Shown here: positions 35,197-43,012 of the stretch, in pieces | Layout: every line of letters begins with the position of its first letter | Position numbering within the stretch: the first letter of the stretch is position 1 | Source of the DNA: Bacteroidia bacterium | GTDB taxonomy: Bacteria; Bacteroidota; Bacteroidia; Bacteroidales; Rikenellaceae | Assembly (NCBI GenBank): GCA_025999315.1 | Contig: BNXD01000008.1 | Span: forward strand, 1-43,012 | DNA length: 43,012 nucleotides | Direction of reading: 5' to 3' | Notes under the pieces: model-generated | The model's database searches: none | Told to the model about the DNA's origin: nothing | What the model saw: the letters and a program-made list of their open reading frames with translations, nothing else | Translations under genes and position numbers: made by a program

Positions 35197-35361
35197 AGAA
35201 ACTGTTTAAAATTTATTCATCGAAAATCTTATGGCTCTTATTTCGCGCCTTTTGCGTCTGATCCTCGTTACATAGAACACCGCTATGCGCCTCGTCGGAG
35301 ACGCAAAAATCATCGGAAAAGATCTCATAATCTTTTTCGCGAATAAAATTAAACAGTTTCT
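35197..35361. repeat. MITE-like palindromic element, short form
   Basis: About 165 bp, ends AGAAACTGTTTAAA and TTAAACAGTTTCT, with long imperfect terminal inverted repeats that continue inward as TTATTCATCGAAAATC and GCGCCTTTTGCG. It ends 9 bases before the stop codon of the S41 protease gene on the minus strand, so its hairpin could end that transcript. No coding capacity. Confidence 0.8.
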
Positions 35362-35370
35362 TAATTCGCA

Positions 35371-36969
35371 TTATTTGTCCAGCTCCTCGATGGCGCGCAG
35401 GATGACCTGATCGTCGGCGAAGGCGATGGCCCAGTAGCCGGTGTCCTCAAGGGGCGAGTTGCGCGCCACAAGCGAGCGTATCTGCGAGAGGATCAGCCCG
35501 GTGGACGCTTTGATCTGCTCGGGGACGGGTTTGACGCCGCCCCGCGCGGCATAGGAGACGAACTCCTCCAGCAGGCCCCGGTCGCTGTAGATGAATCCCC
35601 TGAGCTGGTCGACGCTGCGGATGGCATTCAACTGTCGGCGATGACGGTCGGAGTATTCGAGGGTATAGCGGTAGAGGATGTTGCGTCCGGCCACTTCGAG
35701 GTAATATTTGGTGATGGCCGAGGTGTCCATCGGCACGAAGATGTCGGGCATGATCCCACCGCCGCCGTAGACCACCTTGCCGCCGGGGGTAACAAAACGC
35801 AGCGAGTCGGCGAAACGGATGCTGTCGGCCGAGAAGAACTCGTTGTGTTTGTAACGGTTGAGAATGTCGTTGCCATACTGCTCGTTGCCCTTGTCGTAAG
35901 GTTTCTGGATCGAGCGTCCGGTGGGGGTATAGTAGCGCGCGATGGTCAGGCGCAACGCCGAGCCGTCGGAGTAGGGGAACTGCTGCTGAACCAGCCCCTT
36001 GCCGAACGAGCGACGGCCGATGATCACCCCGCGGTCGTTGTCCTGGATGGCTCCGGCAAGGATCTCGCTGCTGCTGGCGCTTCCCTCGTCGATCAAAATG
36101 ACCAGCGGTATGTCTGTCAGCTTGCCGCGGCCGTTGCTGTACTCCATGGTGCGTTTTTTGTGCCGGTCGACGGTGTAGACTATCAAATTGCGCCCCGGCA
36201 GAAGCTCGTTGGCGATGCTTATCGCCTGGTCGAGGAAGCCGCCGCTGTTGCCTCGAAGGTCGAAGATGAGTTGACGCATCCCCTCTTCGCGCAACTTGTC
36301 GATAGCCTTGACCATCTCGGAGTATGAGTTTTTGGAGAAGGTCAGCAGCTTGACATATCCGATGCGGGGGGTGATCATCAGGGCCGCGTCGATGCTCTTG
36401 ACCGTTACCACTCCGCGGGTTACGGTGATGGGCACCAGGTCGCGCACCGCTCCGCGCTCGATGCGCAGGCTGACATTGGTGCCGCGTTTGCCCCGCAGAC
36501 GTTTGACGATGTTGTTCTGGTCGATATGGCGTCCGGCCACCAGCGAGTCGTCGATGAAGATGATCCGGTCGCCGTTGACCACGCCCGCCCTGTCGCTGGG
36601 ACCGCCAGATATGACGTTGAGCACCACCACCGTGTCGGTGATCATGTTGAACATCACGCCGATGCCGTCGAATTCGCCGTCCAGCGACTCGTTGACCGAC
36701 TGCAGTTCCCGGGCGGGGATGTACATCGAGTGGGGATCGAGCTCTTCGACCAGCTGAGGGATCAACCGCTCGGCGACGCTGTCCATGTCGACCGAGTCTA
36801 CATACGCCTTTTCGATCAGCGAGAGGGTGGCTCTCAGCTTTTTGGGCACTACATCGCCACTCGCGCCGCCGGAGGGACGCACCGCGTAGATGCCAATAAG
36901 GATGCCCGCCGACATGGCCAGCGCGAGCAGTGTGGGGAGCAGTATGCCCAAACGGGAGTTTCGATACAT
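35371..36969 (-). CDS. S41-family C-terminal processing peptidase
   Basis: 532-residue envelope protease of the Tsp/CtpA type that trims C-termini of exported proteins. An N-terminal transmembrane segment (LLPTLLALAMSAGILIGIYA) anchors it. Residues about 95-180 form a PDZ domain (DGIGVMFNM, GPSDRAGVVNGDRI) and about 185-370 the protease core (FDLRGNSGG). The catalytic dyad is S299 (DEGSASSSEIL) and K324 (RSFGKGLVQQ), spaced 25 as in Tsp. A 150-residue C-terminal extension follows. The start codon directly abuts the stop codon of the DUF3078 gene upstream, so the two are almost certainly co-transcribed. Confidence 0.93.
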   Translation of the reverse strand: MYRNSRLGILLPTLLALAMSAGILIGIYAVRPSGGASGDVVPKKLRATLSLIEKAYVDSVDMDSVAERLIPQLVEELDPHSMYIPARELQSVNESLDGEFDGIGVMFNMITDTVVVLNVISGGPSDRAGVVNGDRIIFIDDSLVAGRHIDQNNIVKRLRGKRGTNVSLRIERGAVRDLVPITVTRGVVTVKSIDAALMITPRIGYVKLLTFSKNSYSEMVKAIDKLREEGMRQLIFDLRGNSGGFLDQAISIANELLPGRNLIVYTVDRHKKRTMEYSNGRGKLTDIPLVILIDEGSASSSEILAGAIQDNDRGVIIGRRSFGKGLVQQQFPYSDGSALRLTIARYYTPTGRSIQKPYDKGNEQYGNDILNRYKHNEFFSADSIRFADSLRFVTPGGKVVYGGGGIMPDIFVPMDTSAITKYYLEVAGRNILYRYTLEYSDRHRRQLNAIRSVDQLRGFIYSDRGLLEEFVSYAARGGVKPVPEQIKASTGLILSQIRSLVARNSPLEDTGYWAIAFADDQVILRAIEELDK

Positions 36970-37920
36970 CTACTTGTTTTTGAAGTTATAAGTGAGGCCA
37001 ACGCCGGCCGTGTAGGTCGACTGCAATTTTTTGGGCATGGGGGTGGTGGCGTAGGGGTCGTAGTAGAGCAGCCAGTAGAGCGAGGCGGTGAAATATTTGC
37101 CCAGCGCATAGCTCAACGTGTTCTCCCACCGGGCGTTGGGCTGCTTTTTGTAGTCGCAGAACGAGTAGAACGACGAACGGTAGCGCAACTCCTTTTTGAG
37201 GAACGACTGGTCGTAGTCGGCCTTGAGCGACGAACCGATCTGGGTGCGCGACTTGTCGCCCGGATAGATGCCGTTCAGGCCCTGGGCCGAGAGGGTGTTG
37301 TCGAACACGGTCATGGTGCTGGTGGCCACGGGCGAGATGGAGAAGGTCAGGGGGAAGCCCTCCTTCTTGAAGGTGGCGCCCAGCGCCAGATCGAGATAAC
37401 CCGGAGCCATGAAGTTGGAGATGAGCACCTTGGTCTGCGGCGAGTCGTAACCTTTGGTGTACTGGGTGCGGAAGTTCAGCGTGAAGGAGTAGGCCCACGT
37501 GTTGGAAAACTGCCACATCGACAGGAAGGCATAGCGCAACTCGTCCTCGTTCTTGTAGGCGACGTTGTTGAGGACGCTGATGCCGTAGCGGGTGCTCAAC
37601 TGATTGATGATCCACAGTTTGCTGCGATGATACTGGTCGCTCACCAACAGTGTTCCACGCCCCGAAGTGGTGTTCTGACCGCCGGCGGCCCAATTGTCGA
37701 AGGTGGTCATGTTGGCCTGCAGCGTGGCGTTGAACTCGAACTTGTGCCGCTGCCACATAAGGCTGTGAGTGGTGTCGGCCGGGGTGTCCGCTGCCGCAGC
37801 TCCTTGAGCCAGAGCGGTTACGAGTTTCTCGCTGTCGACGGCTGCGCCCGAAACGCTGTTCTGGGCCATGGCAATAGCCGCAGATAACGTCATGGAAAGT
37901 GTCAACAGATATTTTTTCAT
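36970..37920 (-). CDS. DUF3078 outer-membrane-like protein, copy 1
   Basis: 316-residue exported protein with signal peptide (MKKYLLTLSMTLSAAIAMAQ). The mature part is rich in amphipathic beta strands and ends in YNFKNK, an outer-membrane beta-barrel type terminus. It carries the DUF3078 landmarks ATLQANMTTFDNWAAGGQN, DEL, and LRYRSSFYSFCDYKKQPNA. The start at 37920 is preferred over an in-frame ATG three codons upstream. It precedes the S41 protease gene without a gap. The region between its predicted -7 box (38128-38135) and start codon is occupied by a degraded MITE-like element. Function of the family is unknown. Confidence 0.88.
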   Translation of the reverse strand: MKKYLLTLSMTLSAAIAMAQNSVSGAAVDSEKLVTALAQGAAAADTPADTTHSLMWQRHKFEFNATLQANMTTFDNWAAGGQNTTSGRGTLLVSDQYHRSKLWIINQLSTRYGISVLNNVAYKNEDELRYAFLSMWQFSNTWAYSFTLNFRTQYTKGYDSPQTKVLISNFMAPGYLDLALGATFKKEGFPLTFSISPVATSTMTVFDNTLSAQGLNGIYPGDKSRTQIGSSLKADYDQSFLKKELRYRSSFYSFCDYKKQPNARWENTLSYALGKYFTASLYWLLYYDPYATTPMPKKLQSTYTAGVGLTYNFKNK

Positions 37921-37937
37921 TGCCGACAAAAGACTTT

Positions 37938-38119
37938 AGAGTTTATATAGATCAAGATGACACGTCTCTTTCATCTCTCTTTCCGGCGTCCTTTGCGCCT
38001 GCTCCCCGTTACGTGGACCCCACCATGCGCCTTGTCGGAGGCGCAAAAATCATCGAAAAATATCTCATAATCTTTTTCGCGAATAAATTTTAAACAGTTT
38101 CTTAATCTATATAAACTCT
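37938..38119. repeat. 15-bp inverted repeat flanking a MITE-like element
   Basis: AGAGTTTATATAGAT at 37938-37952 and its complement ATCTATATAAACTCT at 38105-38119 bracket the element. The same sequence stands just upstream of spt at 33792-33806. Confidence 0.65.
37977..38103. repeat. MITE-like palindromic element, left end lost
   Basis: The right two-thirds matches the short elements at 35197 and 39121 (GGAGGCGCAAAAATCATCG through TTAAACAGTTTCTT). The left terminal repeat is missing and replaced by unrelated sequence. Confidence 0.7.
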
Positions 38120-38127
38120 GTTGGGTA

Positions 38128-38135
38128 CAAATATA
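38128..38135 (-). promoter_or_regulatory. -7 box for the DUF3078 (copy 1)/S41 operon
   Basis: TATATTTG on the minus strand, touching the stop codon of the upstream DUF3078 gene. The leader would be over 200 bases and includes the MITE-like element. Confidence 0.45.
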
Positions 38136-39110
38136 CTACTTATTTTTGAACTTGTAGCTCAAACCCACACTGATCGACGAGTTGAACTGCACATGCGAAG
38201 GGTGCGGCGCAGAGGATTTAGTGTTATAGTAAAGTACGCCGAATATGGTGGTGGTCAGGTATTTGGTGGCGCGTATGTCGAGCGTGTTCTCCCACCGGGC
38301 GTTGGGCGGCGTTTTGTAGTCGCAGAACGAGTAGAACGACGAGCGATAGCGCAGCACCTTGTTCATGAACTCTTTATCCATCTCGACCCTCATCGAAGAC
38401 CCGTTATTGCCTTTATGTCGGTCGCCGGCCGGCACGCCGAAAAGCCCCTGGGCCGACAGGCCGGGATCACGGACGGTAGTCAGGCTCCATCCAAAAGGCG
38501 AGAGGGTGATGCTCAGCCACTTGTAGCGGCTGTAGTTGACGCCCAGCGAAGCGTCGATGTAGCCTGGCGACATGAAAGCCGACTTTTTGGTGTGATCGTT
38601 GCGTCCGGCATATCCGTTGGCCAGCTGGCTGCGCAGGTTGATCGAGGTGGCCGCCGACCAATAGCTGTGGACATTGAACAGCGCCATGAGGTTGAACTTG
38701 AACTCGTCCTCGTTCTTGAACGGCTTGTTGTCGATGATGTTCATGCCGTAGCGCTGCTCGAACTTGGTGTCGAGCGAGATAGAGTTGTGGACATACTGAT
38801 GGCGGAAAAAGACGGTCGAACGGGCCGAGAGGGTGTTCTGACCACCGGCCGACCAGTTGTCGAACCGTGTCTGGGCGGCCTGCAGCGTGGCGTTGAACTC
38901 GACAGTGTTGTGCAAATTGCGCAGGCGGCGACGCTCGGCCTGCTCCTTGGCCCGGGAGATATACTGAAAGTCGCGCGCCTCGACCTTGCGCACCGAGTCG
39001 GCCACATATTCGGTCACCTCCAGCGGTTTGTTGATCCCGATGGAGAACTGACCCCACAGCGGCGTCGCCACGGCCATCACCGGCGGCAATATGAGCAGAA
39101 AACGTTTCAT
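38136..39110 (-). CDS. DUF3078 outer-membrane-like protein, copy 2
   Basis: 324-residue exported paralogue of the next gene downstream. A signal peptide (MKRFLLILPPVMAVATPLWG) is followed by a short basic segment with SRAKEQAERRRL, then the DUF3078 body: ATLQAAQTRFDNWSAGGQN, KNEDEFKFNLMALF, LRYRSSFYSFCDYKTPPNA and a YKFKNK end. Many of the aromatic and glycine positions agree with copy 1. Probably an outer-membrane protein of unknown function. A complete MITE-like element begins 10 bases upstream of its start codon, between it and a -7 box at 39293-39300. Confidence 0.88.
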   Translation of the reverse strand: MKRFLLILPPVMAVATPLWGQFSIGINKPLEVTEYVADSVRKVEARDFQYISRAKEQAERRRLRNLHNTVEFNATLQAAQTRFDNWSAGGQNTLSARSTVFFRHQYVHNSISLDTKFEQRYGMNIIDNKPFKNEDEFKFNLMALFNVHSYWSAATSINLRSQLANGYAGRNDHTKKSAFMSPGYIDASLGVNYSRYKWLSITLSPFGWSLTTVRDPGLSAQGLFGVPAGDRHKGNNGSSMRVEMDKEFMNKVLRYRSSFYSFCDYKTPPNARWENTLDIRATKYLTTTIFGVLYYNTKSSAPHPSHVQFNSSISVGLSYKFKNK

Positions 39111-39120
39111 GGACACAGTT

Positions 39121-39283
39121 AGAAACTGTTTAAACTTTATTCATCTAAAATCTTATGGCTTTTGTTTCGCGCCTTTTGCGCCTGATCCTCGTTACATGGG
39201 ACACCGCCATGCGCCTTGCCGGAGGCGCAAAAATCATCGCAAAAGATCTCATAATCTTTTGCGAATAAAATTAAACAACTTCT
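39121..39283. repeat. MITE-like palindromic element, short form
   Basis: 163 bp, AGAAACTGTTTAAA at the left and TTAAACAACTTCT at the right (one end slightly diverged), with the same internal blocks as the copy at 35197. Confidence 0.8.
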
Positions 39284-39292
39284 TAAACAGAG

Positions 39293-39300
39293 CAAAGATA
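39293..39300 (-). promoter_or_regulatory. -7 box of the DUF3078 copy 2 gene
   Basis: TATCTTTG on the minus strand, separated from the start codon at 39110 by the MITE-like element. No convincing -33 TTTG at the usual spacing. Confidence 0.45.
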
Positions 39301-39376
39301 CGAAGAAAACGGATCATATTAAAATGATTCAAATCGATTTGACGGACGATAAGCGATAACTTTTCCCGAAAAAACG

Positions 39377-39384
39377 TATCTTTG
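39377..39384 (+). promoter_or_regulatory. -7 box of nfo
   Basis: TATCTTTG immediately precedes an ATG at 39386. Transcription would start inside that codon, so it cannot be the translation start; the next ATG at 39407, with GGAG five bases upstream, can. Confidence 0.55.
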
Positions 39385-39406
39385 CATGAATAATCTTTGG
39401 AGAAAA

Positions 39407-40252
39407 ATGAAATATTTCGGTGCACACGTCAGCGCGGCGGGTGGAGTCGAGAACGCTCCGCTCAATGCTCATGCCATAGGCGCAGGGGCTTTCGCCCTGT
39501 TCACCAAAAATCAGCGACAGTGGCGCGCCGCGCCCCTTATGCAGCAGTCCATCGAGAAGTTTCGTCAGAATTGCGCCACCTGCGGCTACAGCCCCTTCCA
39601 GGTGTTGCCCCACGACAGCTACCTTATAAATCTGGGCCATCCCGACAGGGCGGCTCTGGAGCAGTCGCGCGAGGCCTTCATCGACGAGATGGAGCGTTGC
39701 GCCCTTTTGGGCCTCGACCGGCTCAACTTTCACCCCGGGGGCACGCTGGGGCAAATATCCGTCGACGAGTGTCTCGCCCGGGTGGCCGAGTCGATCAACA
39801 TGGCGCTCGAGCGCACCGCGGGAGTAACGGCCGTCATCGAGAACACTGCCGGTCAGGGCGCCAACGTCGGCCACAGGTTCGAGCACCTGGCGGCCATAAT
39901 CGACCGTGTGGAGGACCGTTCGCGGGTGGGGGTGTGCATCGACACGTGTCATACATTTGCCGCGGGTTACGACCTGTCGACCGACAGCGCGTGCGAGGCG
40001 ACCTTCGCCGAGCTGGAGCGGGTGGTGGGGCTGAACTATCTTCGCGGGATGCACCTCAATGACGCCCTCAAGCCGCTGGGCAGCCGTGTCGACCGCCACG
40101 CGACGCTGGGCAAAGGGATGTTGGGCCTGACGGTGTTCCGCTACATAGCCCGCGACAGCCGTTTCGACGACATGCCGCTGGTGCTCGAGACCCCGGACGA
40201 ATCGCTGTGGGCCGACGAGATCGCGATGCTCAAAAATTTTGAAAAGCCATAG
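39407..40252 (+). CDS. nfo: endonuclease IV
   Basis: 281-residue AP endonuclease for base-excision repair, cutting 5' of abasic sites. All nine zinc ligands of the E. coli enzyme are present at the same residue numbers: H69, H109, E145, D179, H182, H216, D229, H231 and E261. The sequence starts [13 protein letters not shown]. The start at 39407 is chosen over the in-frame ATG at 39386 because a GGAG precedes it and the -7 box abuts the earlier ATG. The RND adaptor gene follows 13 bases later on the same strand, though the two functions are unrelated. Confidence 0.97.
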   Translation: MKYFGAHVSAAGGVENAPLNAHAIGAGAFALFTKNQRQWRAAPLMQQSIEKFRQNCATCGYSPFQVLPHDSYLINLGHPDRAALEQSREAFIDEMERCALLGLDRLNFHPGGTLGQISVDECLARVAESINMALERTAGVTAVIENTAGQGANVGHRFEHLAAIIDRVEDRSRVGVCIDTCHTFAAGYDLSTDSACEATFAELERVVGLNYLRGMHLNDALKPLGSRVDRHATLGKGMLGLTVFRYIARDSRFDDMPLVLETPDESLWADEIAMLKNFEKP

Positions 40253-40265
40253 AGCCTGTTATCGA

Positions 40266-41366
40266 ATGAAAAAGCACAAAAAAAGGATCATACTGCTGAC
40301 AGTGATCGTCCTGCTCGGAGCGGGAGGATTTCTGGTCAACAAATATCTGCTTGTCGAGGGTTTGCAGGGGAAGAAGCCTGCCGCGACCGGTCAGAAGGGG
40401 GACGAAAATAAAAACGACCGCAAGGGTGGGGCGAAGATCGTGCCGGTGAAGGTCTATATTGCCGATTATGAGTATATAGACGAGGGTATTTCGGTCATCG
40501 GAACTCTGCTGGCCAACGAGGAGGTCGACATAGCCAGCGAGACGTCGGGCAAGGTCGACAAGATACTTTTCGAGGAGGGGTCGATGGTCAAACGGGGAGC
40601 GCTGCTGGTCAAGGTCGACGATCGCGACCTGCAGGCACAGCTCGAGAGGGCCGACTATCAGGCGTCGCTGCTCAAGGACAAGGTCGATCGCAACAGGGTG
40701 CTCTTCTCCAAGGACGCCATCAGCCGCGAGGCCTTTGATCAGGTGGAGACCGACTACAACATGGTCATGTCGGACATCCAGTTGCTCAGGGTGCGCATCG
40801 ACAAGACCGAGATACGCGCTCCGTTCGACGGGATGATCGGTTTTCGGCACATCTCGCTGGGCAGTTACCTGCAACCCAACACGCTGGTTGCGCGCCTGGT
40901 CGACGTCTCGAAGCTGAAGGTCGAGTTTGCCATCCCCGAGAAGTATTACCGCACCGTCACCAAAGGGTCGCAGGTGTCGTTCACCGTGGCGGGCAACCCC
41001 CGCAGTTGCCATGCCCGGGTCTACGCCATCGATCCGACGGTGGACGTGCTCACCCGTACGATGACCGTGCGCGCCCTCTACGACAATCGCGACATGGGCA
41101 TGTTGCCGGGCATGTCGGCCAGCCTGAGGGTGGGCCAGAAGTCGGGCTCCCAGATACAGATACCCACCGAGGCGATCGTCCCCGAACAGGAGGGCATGAA
41201 GGTGTGGGTGGTGCGCGAAGGCAAAGCCCACTCGACACGCATCACGTCGGGTCTGCGCAACGAGTCGATGATCACCGTGCGCAACGGTCTGGTGCGCGGC
41301 GACAGCGTGGTCATCACGGGTGTGCTGCAGCTCAAAGAGGGAGCCACGGTGCAGGTGGTCGAGTAG
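40266..41366 (+). CDS. RND efflux periplasmic adaptor subunit
   Basis: 366-residue membrane-fusion protein linking an inner-membrane RND pump to an outer-membrane channel. An N-terminal membrane anchor (RIILLTVIVLLGAGGFLV) is followed by the lipoyl-like half-motif ASETSGKVDKILFEEG, a short coiled coil (AQLERADYQASLLKDKVDRN), a second lipoyl half (KTEIRAPFDGMIGFRHISLG) and the beta-barrel and membrane-proximal domain (LRVGQKSGSQIQIPTEAIV). An earlier in-frame TTG would lie inside nfo, so the ATG at 40266 is preferred. Substrate unknown. Confidence 0.92.
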   Translation: MKKHKKRIILLTVIVLLGAGGFLVNKYLLVEGLQGKKPAATGQKGDENKNDRKGGAKIVPVKVYIADYEYIDEGISVIGTLLANEEVDIASETSGKVDKILFEEGSMVKRGALLVKVDDRDLQAQLERADYQASLLKDKVDRNRVLFSKDAISREAFDQVETDYNMVMSDIQLLRVRIDKTEIRAPFDGMIGFRHISLGSYLQPNTLVARLVDVSKLKVEFAIPEKYYRTVTKGSQVSFTVAGNPRSCHARVYAIDPTVDVLTRTMTVRALYDNRDMGMLPGMSASLRVGQKSGSQIQIPTEAIVPEQEGMKVWVVREGKAHSTRITSGLRNESMITVRNGLVRGDSVVITGVLQLKEGATVQVVE

Positions 41367-41805
41367 GGGGGATTTTCCTTTCCCGGTCTTTCTCTGCCTT
41401 TGAAGGCTGTTTCAGGCAGGAAAGTTAAACCGGACAAACTCTAAACGCTTTACATCAGTGCGGCTTTATGCAAAACACGGCATTATGTTACCCTGAGCGA
41501 AACGAAGTGAAGCCGAAGGGTCTTGGTAATGCTGTTAAGTTTGTCGGTTTGAGATGCTTCAACTTCGTTCAGCATGACATGCCGAGTTGAGATGCTTCGA
41601 TTTCGCTCAGTATGACATGGTAAATATCAACCCTCAATTCACATTATTTATTAGGTATGGCCTTTGTAGAAAACCGACTGAGACGCGGTGCGGCTACTTT
41701 TTGCGAGCCGCTTTGAATGAGATAACGGACAGGTAGCCGGCCTGTTTCGGCGAGAATCTAAACGGACTCCAGGCGCCAAATACCACAATAAAGCAACCTC
41801 TGACA
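41367..41805. other. adaptor-pump intergenic region
   Basis: Unusually long gap for an adaptor-pump pair. It holds the palindromic repeat at 41486-41619 and otherwise no gene or clear promoter that I can support. Confidence 0.6.
41486..41619. repeat. TGTCATGCTGAG palindromic repeat, inverted copy
   Basis: Runs from TGTTACCCTGAGCG to CAGCATGACAT, the reverse of the copy at 35084, followed by a partial second copy (GAGATGCTTCGATTTCGCTC). The flanking CGGCTTTATGCAAA also precedes the copy at 35084. Confidence 0.7.
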
Positions 41806-43012
41806 ATGAGCATATCTTCGACATCCATCAACAGACCGGTGCTGGCCACGGTGATGAGCATCGTCATCGTGATCATCGGCGCCATCGGTTTCTCGTTCCT
41901 CGGAGTGAGGGACTATCCGAGCGTCGACCCGCCGGTGATCACCGTGCGCACATCGTTCCCCGGGGCCAACGCCGACGTGATCGAGACACAGGTAACGGAG
42001 GTGCTCGAGTCGTACGTCAACGGCATCCCCGGCATCCGCACCATCACCAGCACCAGCTACGACGGCACGAGCTACATATCCATCGAGTTCAAGCTCGAGG
42101 TGCCGCTCGAGACGGCGGCCAACGACGTGCGCAACAAAGTCTCAGAGGCGATCCGCCGTCTGCCCCCCGAGATCGACCCTCCGGCGGTGACCAAGGCCGA
42201 CGCCAACTCCCAACCCATCTACAGCATCACCGTCGAGAGCGACAAACGCAGCATCATCGAGATCAGCGAGCTGGCCGAGGTCAACTTCAAAGAGCGGTTG
42301 CAGACCGTGGTGGGCGTGTCGAGCGTCGAGACGCGCGGTTCGCGTCGCATGTCGATCCGCATGAAGATGGACCCCATGCTGCTGGCCGCCTACAAGCTCA
42401 CCCCGATGAATGTGCGCGATGCCGTGGCCCGGGAGAACGTCGAGCTGCCTTCGGGACGCATCGAGGGCGACAACACCGAGCTGACGATCCGCACCATGGG
42501 CCGCCTGAGGAGCGTGGCCGACTTCGACAACCTGATAATCAGCAACGACGGCCAGCGCATAGTGCGTTTCCGCGACATAGGCCACACGATCATCGACGCC
42601 GAGAACACCCGCTCGCTGCTCAAGCGCAACGGCGTGGTGATGGTCTCGTGCATGCTCATTCCCCAGCCCGGAGCCAACTATATCGACATTGTCGATGCGG
42701 CCAAAAAGGAGATCGAGCGCATCAAGAAAGACCTTCCCGAGGATGTGGTGGTGCGCACGGGTTTCGACAACACCAAATTTATCCGTCAGTCGATCGGCGA
42801 GGTGCGCGACACGATCGCGGTGGCCTTTGCGCTGGTGGTGCTGATCATCTTCCTGTTCCTGCGCACGTGGCGCGCGACCATCATACCGGTGCTGGCCATC
42901 CCGATCTCGCTGATCGGAACTTTCTTCATAATGTATCTTTTTGGTTTCTCGATCAATATACTCACGCTGCTGGCCGTGGTGCTGGCCATCGGGCTGGTGG
43001 TCGACGACGCCA
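41806..43012 (+). CDS. RND efflux pump, AcrB-type, partial
   Basis: The gene starts at 41806 and runs off the window end after about 402 codons, so only the N-terminal third is visible. The product begins MSISSTSINRPVLATVM with the first transmembrane segment (IVIVIIGAIGFSFLG), then the porter subdomains (YPSVDPPVITVRTSFPGANA, GIPGIRTITSTSY, QPGANYIDIVDAAK), TM2 (TIAVAFALVVLIIFLFL) and the start of TM4 with the proton-relay aspartates (LVVDDA) at the edge. AcrB-family (HAE1) proton-driven drug exporter; it would pair with the adaptor 439 bases upstream. Substrate unknown. Confidence 0.93.
   Translation, partial: MSISSTSINRPVLATVMSIVIVIIGAIGFSFLGVRDYPSVDPPVITVRTSFPGANADVIETQVTEVLESYVNGIPGIRTITSTSYDGTSYISIEFKLEVPLETAANDVRNKVSEAIRRLPPEIDPPAVTKADANSQPIYSITVESDKRSIIEISELAEVNFKERLQTVVGVSSVETRGSRRMSIRMKMDPMLLAAYKLTPMNVRDAVARENVELPSGRIEGDNTELTIRTMGRLRSVADFDNLIISNDGQRIVRFRDIGHTIIDAENTRSLLKRNGVVMVSCMLIPQPGANYIDIVDAAKKEIERIKKDLPEDVVVRTGFDNTKFIRQSIGEVRDTIAVAFALVVLIIFLFLRTWRATIIPVLAIPISLIGTFFIMYLFGFSINILTLLAVVLAIGLVVDDA

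Larger units (their letters stand above)
34995..35370. other. repeat-filled intergenic region
   Basis: The stretch is almost entirely repeat: a composite ATGCGAATTTA/TATTCA unit from 35006, the palindrome at 35084-35179 and the MITE-like element at 35197-35361. No gene is seen. Confidence 0.7.

Noticed and set aside
36526..37887. 453-codon plus-strand open frame
   Set aside because: It is antisense to the S41 protease and DUF3078 genes, which carry their family motifs.

Overview
The window looks like chromosomal DNA of a GC-rich member of the Bacteroidales, possibly Rikenellaceae/Alistipes-like. This rests on protein families typical of the phylum (a Bacteroides-type serine palmitoyltransferase, DUF3078 and DUF3332 proteins, GH97, a DUF4369/TlpA-like lipoprotein, a fimbrillin-like surface protein) and on promoter boxes of the Bacteroidetes type (TAnnTTTG, with TTTG about 20 bases upstream). 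The genus is an inference. I see no rRNA, tRNA, CRISPR array, transposase or integrase.

Layout. 0.7-5 kb (minus): argB, argD, lpxH and a thioredoxin-fold lipoprotein without its CXXC. 5.2-8.2 kb (plus): a GH2 beta-galactosidase broken by one extra G. 8.2-9.1 kb: a composite inverted-repeat element. 9.1-15 kb (minus): a lipoprotein with a degenerate zincin-like C-terminus, followed by seven small exported proteins of three families, most of them separated by GC-rich hairpins, ending in a decayed second copy of the lipoprotein's N-terminal region. 15-16 kb: dense intergenic repeats. 16-18.7 kb: a basic exported protein with three Spy/CpxP-like repeats and a degraded fimbrillin-like surface-protein gene closed by a perfect 21-bp palindrome. 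18.9-24.8 kb: a sulfatase, an AddB-like nuclease, a DUF3332 lipoprotein and a small zinc-ribbon protein. 24.9-32.1 kb: a carbohydrate cluster, with four minus-strand genes (two paralogous TIM-barrel-like proteins, a GH97 and a sulfatase) opposite a plus-strand sialate O-acetylesterase-like gene. 32.5-39.1 kb (minus): serine palmitoyltransferase, an FkbM methyltransferase, an S41 processing protease and two DUF3078 proteins. 39.4 kb to the end (plus): endonuclease IV, then an RND efflux adaptor and the start of its RND pump, which runs off the window.

How the parts fit. The 25-32 kb cluster can be read as an exported pathway for a sulfated, possibly acetylated and alpha-galactosylated glycan. 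It has no SusC/SusD pair in this window. Both sulfatases carry a serine in the formylglycine motif and so should need an anaerobic maturase encoded elsewhere. ArgB and ArgD catalyse consecutive arginine steps. The adaptor and pump form an efflux system.

The most unusual parts are the duplicated small-protein array at 9.1-15 kb, where leader sequences and coding families are shuffled relative to each other, and a family of about 165-bp palindromic MITE-like elements (ends AGAAACTGTTTAAA). Copies of that element lie between the predicted promoter and start codon of both DUF3078 genes. A second palindromic repeat (TGTCATGCTGAGCG...CGCTCAGGGTGACA) recurs in many of the long intergenic gaps.
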